Assembly: GCF_027107535.1 (NCBI RefSeq)
Contig: NZ_CP114283.1
Coordinates: 3,782,001 to 3,846,000, forward strand
Length of the DNA stretch: 64,000 nt
Reading direction: 5' to 3'
DNA from: Streptomyces aurantiacus
Lineage (GTDB): Bacteria; Actinomycetota; Actinomycetes; Streptomycetales; Streptomycetaceae
Shown here: piece after piece, positions 58,862 to 64,000 of the stretch
Numbering within the stretch: the first letter of the stretch is position 1
How the letters are laid out: every line of letters begins with the position of its first letter
The notes under the pieces: model-generated
Seen by the model: the letters and a program-made list of their open reading frames with translations, nothing else
Told to the model about the DNA's origin: nothing
Database searches by the model: none
Translations under genes and position numbers: made by a program

Positions 58862-59862
58862 TGCCGCACGACACCAGTCTGCACTCGGGGCGGCCCTCCG
58901 ACCTGATCGGCAAACAGATCGCGGGCTACCGCATCGAGCGCGAGGTCGGCCGCGGAGGGATGGCCGTCGTCTACCGGGCCAAGGACCTGCGCCTGGACCG
59001 CACGGTCGCCCTGAAGCTGCTCGCCCCGGAACTCGCCCGCAACGACACGTTCCGCAAACGCTTCACGCACGAGTCGCGCGTGGCCGCGGCCATCGACCAC
59101 CCGCACATCGTGCCGGTCTTCGAGGCGGGCGAGACGGACGGTGTCCTCTACATCGCCATGCGGTACGTCGCCGGCCTTGACCTGCGCCATCTGCTCGACC
59201 GGGAGGGGCCGTTGGCCCTCCCGGTGGCCGCCCGAATCGCCGTGCAGGTGGCATCCGCCCTCGACGCCGCCCATGACCACGGTCTGGTCCACCGGGACGT
59301 CAAACCCGGCAACATCCTGGTCGCGGCGGGCACGGACAGCGACCACCCCGAGCACGTCTACCTCACCGACTTCGGTCTCACGAAGAAGTCACTGTCCCTC
59401 ACCGGCTTCACGACGGTGGGCCAGTTCGTCGGCACGCTCGACTACGTGGCACCCGAGCAGATCTCCGGGCGGCCGGTCGACGGCCGCTGCGACGTCTACA
59501 GCTTCGCCTGCGTCGTGTACGAGACCCTGGCCGGCCGCCCGCCCTTCCAGCGGGACGACGACATGGCCCTGCTGTGGGCACACCAGTACGACCAGCCGCC
59601 GCCGCTGACCGGCGAGCGGCCCGGACTCGCCGCGCCCGTCGACGGTGTGCTGGCGAAGGCACTCGCCAAGAGCCCCGACGACCGGTACGAGTCGTGCCTC
59701 GCCTTCGTGGCCGCGCTGCGCGCCGCGGCGACGGGGACCGAGGTGGTGGGGCACGCGCCCACCCAGGTGGACCATCGAGCTGCCGGGACGCCCCAGCGGC
59801 CGGGGCCGCCGCCCGAGCCGCCGGAATGGGCTCTGCCCGTGTTTCCTCGCTCGCGCTGGTGA
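58861..59862 (+). CDS. Serine/threonine protein kinase
   Basis: A Hanks-type kinase of 333 residues. It has the Gly loop VGRGGMAVVY, the Lys in TVALKLL, HRDVKPGN, DFGLTKKSLS (activation segment with several Ser/Thr), GTLDYVAPEQ and a C-lobe CDVYSFACVVYETLAG. The C-terminal tail (about 290-333) has GHAPTQVDHRAAG, the same kind of PTQV motif as the neighbouring protein. No transmembrane segment or PASTA domain is present. Start ATG 58861 overlaps the previous stop; GTG 58858 is possible. It likely phosphorylates the FHA-ABC system. Confidence 0.93.
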   Translation: MPHDTSLHSGRPSDLIGKQIAGYRIEREVGRGGMAVVYRAKDLRLDRTVALKLLAPELARNDTFRKRFTHESRVAAAIDHPHIVPVFEAGETDGVLYIAMRYVAGLDLRHLLDREGPLALPVAARIAVQVASALDAAHDHGLVHRDVKPGNILVAAGTDSDHPEHVYLTDFGLTKKSLSLTGFTTVGQFVGTLDYVAPEQISGRPVDGRCDVYSFACVVYETLAGRPPFQRDDDMALLWAHQYDQPPPLTGERPGLAAPVDGVLAKALAKSPDDRYESCLAFVAALRAAATGTEVVGHAPTQVDHRAAGTPQRPGPPPEPPEWALPVFPRSRW

Positions 59863-60067
59863 GGCTCCGCCCGGGCAGGAACGGACCCGGAACAGACGGG
59901 AGCGGACCCGCCCGGACGGGTGAATGGGCGAAAGTTGCGTCGGGCCGTTCGCACGGTCCCCGCGCCCTTTCCGGGCATCGGCAGCGAAGCGTCGCCATCG
60001 GGCCGGGGACCGCGATGCGGTAGTCCGTTCGTGTGGTGCGCTGCAATGCCCGTGTGCCCGGCCGAGG

Positions 60068-61345
60068 TCAGGCCTTCGGCTTCTCCACCTCGCCGTGGTG
60101 GCGCATCCGGGAGGCGAGCAGCGCGCCCGCGAAGCCGGTGACCAGGCCCCAGAGCAGGGCGAGACCGAGCGTGGCCCACAGCCCGGGCCGCAGGAAGAGT
60201 TCGCCGGACAGTCCGCCGCCGACGTCCCCGATGCCGAGCAGCGACAGGCCGTAGTGCGCGTCGATCCGGCCGAGGAGGCAGACCGTGAGCACCGTGAGCA
60301 CGAGTGCGACAGCCATGTGCACGGCGTGCTGCCAGGCGCGCATCCGGCCCGGTGAGCGCGAGGCCATGAGGAACGCCACGCCGACCAGCAGCACGGCGTT
60401 CACGACCAGCAGCCACCACACCCTGCCGTCCTGCTCGGAGAGCGTCCGCAGGTTGAGGGTCGAGATGTCCGGCGTACGCAGCACGGTGTCCAGCACCTTG
60501 GGCATCGGCAGCCCGAACGGCCCCTCGACGCGGCCTTCCCAGGTGACGCCCAGACCGATCGTGAAGGCGAGCCATACGAGGTTCGGCAGCCCGAGGAGGA
60601 TCACCGCGAGCGTCTCCCTGGCATGGCCGCGGGTCACCGCCACCACCAGCGCGACGACCACACCCAGGGCGACGAACGCGAGCAGCAGCACGACCATGCC
60701 GTACGCGGCAGGCCGTACCGACTCCTGGAAACGCAGCAGGCGGGGCGGGAGCGGGGCCCTGGGCGAGACGAGCAGCGCGAGGACGAGGACACCGGCCAGC
60801 CAGAGGAGGCCGAAGGCCAGCGTCACCGGCACATCGGCCTTGAAACCGACCCGCGGTGACGAGGCGCCGAAGAGGTCGCCGACGTCGGAGAGCGTGCCTT
60901 CGCCGAGGGAAATGGCGAAGGTCTGGCGGGCCGACAGCGCGAGGCCGGCCAGGGCGAGCAGCCACACGACGGCGATCCGGCCCGCCCAGCCCGCCAGTTC
61001 GGGCGCGCCCGCCACGGCCCGGTGACGCAGCGGCCGCAGGAAACCGGCGGCGACGACCAAAACTCCGGTGAGGGTCACCGACAGGGGAGTCACCGTCAGG
61101 CCCGCCCGGGTCTCCGCGATCGCTCCGGCGTCCCCGGCGAACTCCACCGAACCGCCGACCGCCACCACCACCGTGGCGGCCACGACACGCGGGAACGCGC
61201 CGTCGGGCAGGTCGACGGCCCCGGCCGCCCACAGTCCGAGCGCCGCCACCACGAGCATGGCGATCAGTCCGGCGAGGACCGTCACCAGGGCCTGGACCCA
61301 GCCGTGCCGGGCCACTGCCTGGTCAGGGGATGTCTGGAGGCTCAC
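60068..61345 (-). CDS. Streptophobe-family membrane protein
   Basis: A 425-residue protein with about nine or ten hydrophobic segments (such as VQALVTVLAGLIAMLVVAAL and LLWLAGVLVLALLV), belonging to the streptophobe family that is restricted to Streptomyces. Function unknown. The start is a GTG at 61345. It is convergent with the kinase and divergent from the DUF6777 gene, which often lies nearby. Confidence 0.82.
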   Translation of the reverse strand: MSLQTSPDQAVARHGWVQALVTVLAGLIAMLVVAALGLWAAGAVDLPDGAFPRVVAATVVVAVGGSVEFAGDAGAIAETRAGLTVTPLSVTLTGVLVVAAGFLRPLRHRAVAGAPELAGWAGRIAVVWLLALAGLALSARQTFAISLGEGTLSDVGDLFGASSPRVGFKADVPVTLAFGLLWLAGVLVLALLVSPRAPLPPRLLRFQESVRPAAYGMVVLLLAFVALGVVVALVVAVTRGHARETLAVILLGLPNLVWLAFTIGLGVTWEGRVEGPFGLPMPKVLDTVLRTPDISTLNLRTLSEQDGRVWWLLVVNAVLLVGVAFLMASRSPGRMRAWQHAVHMAVALVLTVLTVCLLGRIDAHYGLSLLGIGDVGGGLSGELFLRPGLWATLGLALLWGLVTGFAGALLASRMRHHGEVEKPKA

Positions 61346-61508
61346 CCTGCCACGCTAAGCAGCCTGCCGGTGGTGCGCCTGCCGGGAGGGCCGACCGCGT
61401 CGGCTCGCGGGCGATACAGGATCGGAGCACACAAGGTGCTCATTGCGGAAGAAAGCTGTACTAATCGGTTGAAGTGCCGCATTGTCCCTACGCCGGGAAG
61501 AAGAGCTC
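61346..61508. promoter_or_regulatory. Divergent promoter region, streptophobe / DUF6777
   Basis: Holds the inverted repeat GAGCAC (61425-61430) and GTGCTC (61436-61441) and a -10-like TACTAAT at about 61458-61464. Confidence 0.45.
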
Positions 61509-62780
61509 GTGAGCGTCGAACCGCCGTCCTCCGGCCGCCCCACAGGACCACCCTCCGGCCCCTTGTCGGGACCGACCAGGCCGAGCCCCACGCCGCCGCC
61601 CGACGAGCGCACCCCCGCGGGCCCGTCGAGCGGTGGATCGGGCGGCGGCCCTTCCGGCCCCTCAGGCCCCTCGGGTGGAGGATCCGGTGGGTCCGGCGGA
61701 CCGGGTGGACCCGGCGGGGGCACGGGCAGGGGACCCGACCGGCCCTGGTGGAGGTCGGCGCCGCGGGTCGCCGTCATCGCCGCCGCGGTCGTCGCCGCGG
61801 TGGTCCTGGTCGTCGTCCTCACCCGGCCCGACGACAACAGCACCACCAGCTCGGGCGGCGAGGTCTTCCTCCAGTCGGCGGGCAAGTCGGGACCCGACCC
61901 GTTCACCGAGTCGACGGCGAAGGACAGCTCCACCGCGCCCGTGACGCCCTCGCCCACGGACGCCCCCGAGTCGGACAACGTGACGCGGGGCGTGGACGGT
62001 TCGGCCCCGGGCCTCTACGGCGGCACACGGAAGGTGGCCAGCTGCGACGTCGAGAAGCAGATCTCGGCGCTCGAAGGGGCTCCGGAGAAGAACAGGGCGT
62101 TCGCCTCGGTGCTGGGTCTCCAGCCCTCCGGCGTGCCCGCGTATCTGCGCTCGCTCACCCCCGTACAGCTGCGGATGGACACCCGCGTCACCAACCACGG
62201 CTACAGCGACGGCAAGGCCACCAGCTACCAGGCGGTCCTGCAGTCCGGCACCGCGGTCCTCGTCGACGACCGCGGCGTCCCCCGGGTGCGCTGCGCCTGC
62301 GGCAACCCGCTGCTGCCGCCCGTGGCGCTCAAGTCCACACCCAAGAAGACGGGCGATTCCTGGCCGTCCTACCGGCCGTCGAACGTCGTGGTCGTCACGC
62401 CCGCGCCCCAGGTCATCAACATCTTCGTGATCTTCGACCCGGACAGTGGCGACTGGTTCGAGCGGCACAAGGGTGACACCGGTGGCAAGGACCGGAAGAC
62501 GGATCCTCCGGCGAGCCGGCCGTCCCCGTCGACGAGTTCCCTGCCTCCTTCGTCGGTGCCCCCGGCCTCCTGTGTGCCGGTGCCGGAGGGTGCGACCGCG
62601 ACGCCGAGCGGTTCGGAGAGCCCCTGCCCCTCGACATCGTCGGCCACGCCGTCCGCGGAGTCCGATTCGCCCTCGTCCGAACTGCCGCCGTCGGAGCCCT
62701 CCGACCCGGCGCCCGACGACGCCGACACGACGACGGAATCGGCCGCCAGCCAGAGCGTCCCGGACTCGGGCGCCACCTGA
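61509..62780 (+). CDS. DUF6777 membrane-anchored protein
   Basis: A 423-residue protein: N-terminal Pro/Gly-rich cytoplasmic part (about 1-75), one TM segment (RVAVIAAAVVAAVVLVVVLT), and an exterior domain with GEVFLQSAG, PGLYGGTRKVASCDVEKQI, RMDTRVTNHGYSDGKATSYQ and RVRCACGNPL, the core of DUF6777. A long Ser/Pro/Thr-rich tail ends the protein. Function unknown. Start GTG 61509 follows GGGAAGAAG. Confidence 0.82.
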   Translation: MSVEPPSSGRPTGPPSGPLSGPTRPSPTPPPDERTPAGPSSGGSGGGPSGPSGPSGGGSGGSGGPGGPGGGTGRGPDRPWWRSAPRVAVIAAAVVAAVVLVVVLTRPDDNSTTSSGGEVFLQSAGKSGPDPFTESTAKDSSTAPVTPSPTDAPESDNVTRGVDGSAPGLYGGTRKVASCDVEKQISALEGAPEKNRAFASVLGLQPSGVPAYLRSLTPVQLRMDTRVTNHGYSDGKATSYQAVLQSGTAVLVDDRGVPRVRCACGNPLLPPVALKSTPKKTGDSWPSYRPSNVVVVTPAPQVINIFVIFDPDSGDWFERHKGDTGGKDRKTDPPASRPSPSTSSLPPSSVPPASCVPVPEGATATPSGSESPCPSTSSATPSAESDSPSSELPPSEPSDPAPDDADTTTESAASQSVPDSGAT

Positions 62781-62866
62781 CCGGCAGTGGGTACGGGAAT
62801 CCCGCCGACGACCGGGGAAAGGGAAAACGGGTGGCGCATTCGTGAGGGAGCCCAGATGCTTCTCGC

Positions 62867-63457
62867 ATGGCCGACGCCCCGGAACCCGAGCCGAACCAGC
62901 AGGCGCAACCCGAGCGGAGCTTCGGGTGGTGGGACATGTTCGTCCATCCCGACGAGGATCCGCGGTCGGACGACGAGTTCGTGGGGGAGCGGGCCACGCT
63001 GGTCGGCTATCTGCGGGACCACCGGCTCACGTTCGAGATGAAGTGCGCCGGGCTCGACGCCGAGGACATGGCACGGCGCTCGGTGGAGCCGTCGAACCTC
63101 TCGCTGCTGGGGCTGCTGCGGCACCACGCGAGGGTGGAGCAGGCCTGGTTCCGCCGGGTCATGGCCGGTGAGGACGTACCCCCGCACTACCGCACCGAGG
63201 AGGACCCGAACGCGGACTTCAACGGCGCGGTGCCCGACCCCGCGGTCGTGGCGGAGGCCTGGGACGCCTGGCGCGCCGAAGTCGCCTTCGCCGAACGGTT
63301 CGTGGAGAAGGCGGCCGACCTCGACCTCGCCGGCGGCAACGACGAGGAGCCGGTCACCCTCCGGGTGGTGCTGGTGCACATGATCTCTGAGTACGCGCGG
63401 CACAACGGTCACGCGGACTTCCTGCGGGAGCGCATCGACGGACGCGTCGGCCAGTAG
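62867..63457 (+). CDS. DinB/DUF664-family protein
   Basis: A 196-residue four-helix DinB-like protein. Metal-site His are in LLGLLRHHARVEQ and MISEYARHNGHADF, the two positions typical of the DUF664/DinB group; GERATLVGYLRDHRLTFEMK opens the fold. Members may be thiol-dependent enzymes (mycothiol or bacillithiol S-transferases). ATG 62867; the ribosome site is weak. Confidence 0.85.
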   Translation: MADAPEPEPNQQAQPERSFGWWDMFVHPDEDPRSDDEFVGERATLVGYLRDHRLTFEMKCAGLDAEDMARRSVEPSNLSLLGLLRHHARVEQAWFRRVMAGEDVPPHYRTEEDPNADFNGAVPDPAVVAEAWDAWRAEVAFAERFVEKAADLDLAGGNDEEPVTLRVVLVHMISEYARHNGHADFLRERIDGRVGQ

Positions 63458-63471
63458 GCCCGATCGCGCCA

Positions 63472-63502
63472 CCGCCACCGCCATTGTTCTGCGCGGTGGC
63501 GG
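63472..63502 (+). terminator. Hairpin after the DinB gene
   Basis: CCGCCACCGC (63472-63481) pairs with GCGGTGGCGG (63493-63502) with an 11-base loop. Confidence 0.65.
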
Positions 63503-63602
63503 CCGGAGTCACCCGTCCGGAACGGCTGCCCGTGCCACCGATGAGTTTCCCGTCGAGGATCAGTCGATACAGATGACTGCGTTCCCGCCCCAGGAGGTAC
63601 TC

Positions 63603-64000
63603 ATGACCACCGACGGATTCACCACGTGTCTCTGGTTCGACGGCCAGGCCGAGGAGGCCGCGAACTTCTACGTCTCTGTCTTCAAGAACTCCGAGCTCGG
63701 CAGGGTCGGCCGGTACACGGAGGCCGGGCCCGGACCCGTCGGTTCCGTCATCACGGTCGACTTCGTGGCCAACGGCCAGAGGTTCGTCGCACTGAACGGC
63801 GGACCCCAGTTCAAGTTCACCGAAGCCATCTCCTTCCAGGTGGACTGCGGGGATCAGGCGGAGGTGGACTTCTATTCGAACGCTCTCACCGAGGGCGGCG
63901 GAGAGCAGGGCCCCTGCGGCTGGGTGAAGGACCGGTTCGGAGTCTCCTGGCAGGTCGTCCCGACCAGGCTGACCGAGATGATCACCGACCCGGACCAGGA
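63603..64000 (+). CDS. VOC/PhnB-like protein, 3' end beyond window
   Basis: ATG 63603 after a strong AGGAGG site opens a frame that runs to the window edge. It reads TDGFTTCLWFDGQAEEAANF, then VFKNSELGRVGRYTEAG, VDFVANGQRFVALNGG and CGDQAEVDFYSNALTEGGGE, the PhnB / 3-demethylubiquinone-type VOC pattern. About 132 codons are visible, close to the usual length of about 160. Function unknown. Confidence 0.85.
   Translation, partial: MTTDGFTTCLWFDGQAEEAANFYVSVFKNSELGRVGRYTEAGPGPVGSVITVDFVANGQRFVALNGGPQFKFTEAISFQVDCGDQAEVDFYSNALTEGGGEQGPCGWVKDRFGVSWQVVPTRLTEMITDPDQ

Noticed and set aside
1..64000. tRNA, rRNA, CRISPR, insertion sequences
   Set aside because: I found no cloverleaf, CCA-ended acceptor, rRNA conserved blocks, direct-repeat/spacer array or transposase motif.

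Overview
The window is high-GC actinobacterial DNA, almost certainly a Streptomyces chromosome, probably an arm or arm-proximal region. The evidence is the extreme GC third-position bias, a long chaplin with an LAxTG sorting signal, a DasR-type double site before a GH19 chitinase, a streptophobe-family membrane protein, SPW-repeat and DUF5709 proteins, and several apparently leaderless starts. I saw no rRNA, tRNA, CRISPR array, transposase or phage gene.

Layout. 1-8 kb: a partial hypothetical gene, a HAD protein, a lipoprotein, a baeRF-type protein, an arginine antiporter plus arginine deiminase pair, and a secreted TAP-like peptidase. 8-17.5 kb: chaplin, GNATs, acyltransferase-3, a secreted GDSL esterase, a cytochrome P450 behind a glutamine synthetase that is cut in half and abuts the tail of a LuxR regulator, then an alkylation-repair pair (Ogt and a 2OG-Fe(II) oxygenase). 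17.5-23 kb: GNATs, a kinase-like ATPase, an APH-type phosphotransferase, and an ArsR-SRPBCC fusion with a clear promoter and operator. 23-31 kb: a CarH-like MerR/B12-type regulator, photolyase, an SDR-SRPBCC protein, MarR, and an MMPL exporter broken by a one-base frameshift. 31.3-34.3 kb: a sulfur-scavenging locus with a leaderless Cys-Cys leader peptide and attenuator-like hairpins, an intact FMN reductase and alkanesulfonate monooxygenase, and a scrambled sfnG/sfnB complement. 34.3-44.9 kb: RlaP-like nucleotidyltransferase, aldehyde dehydrogenase, chitinase, catalase, an ATP-grasp/CocE-hydrolase pair, and a stand-alone DUF3662 (FhaA-N) protein. 45-54.6 kb: a GAF-ANTAR regulator, secreted PI-PLC, dienelactone hydrolase, VOC protein, adenosine deaminase, Tat-exported carotenoid oxygenase, LysR and aldo/keto reductase, DUF1905. 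55-64 kb: an Rv1747-like FHA-ABC transporter, a PTQVV-repeat protein and a Ser/Thr kinase, then streptophobe, DUF6777, DinB and a partial VOC gene.

Working together. The most coherent units are: leader peptide, SsuE-like reductase and SsuD (two-component desulfonation under likely cysteine control); arcD-arcA; ogt plus 2OG oxygenase; the ArsR-SRPBCC gene with its own operator; the CarH-like regulator next to phrB; and the FHA-ABC / PTxVV-repeat / kinase operon, where repeated threonine motifs fit FHA docking sites. A second theme is decay. I found five to six independently damaged genes (glutamine synthetase, luxR, MMPL, sfnG, sfnB, a SnoaL-like gene and a Sel1/TPR fragment). They are consistent with deletions, a local inversion and small indels, although one or two single-base events could be sequencing errors.
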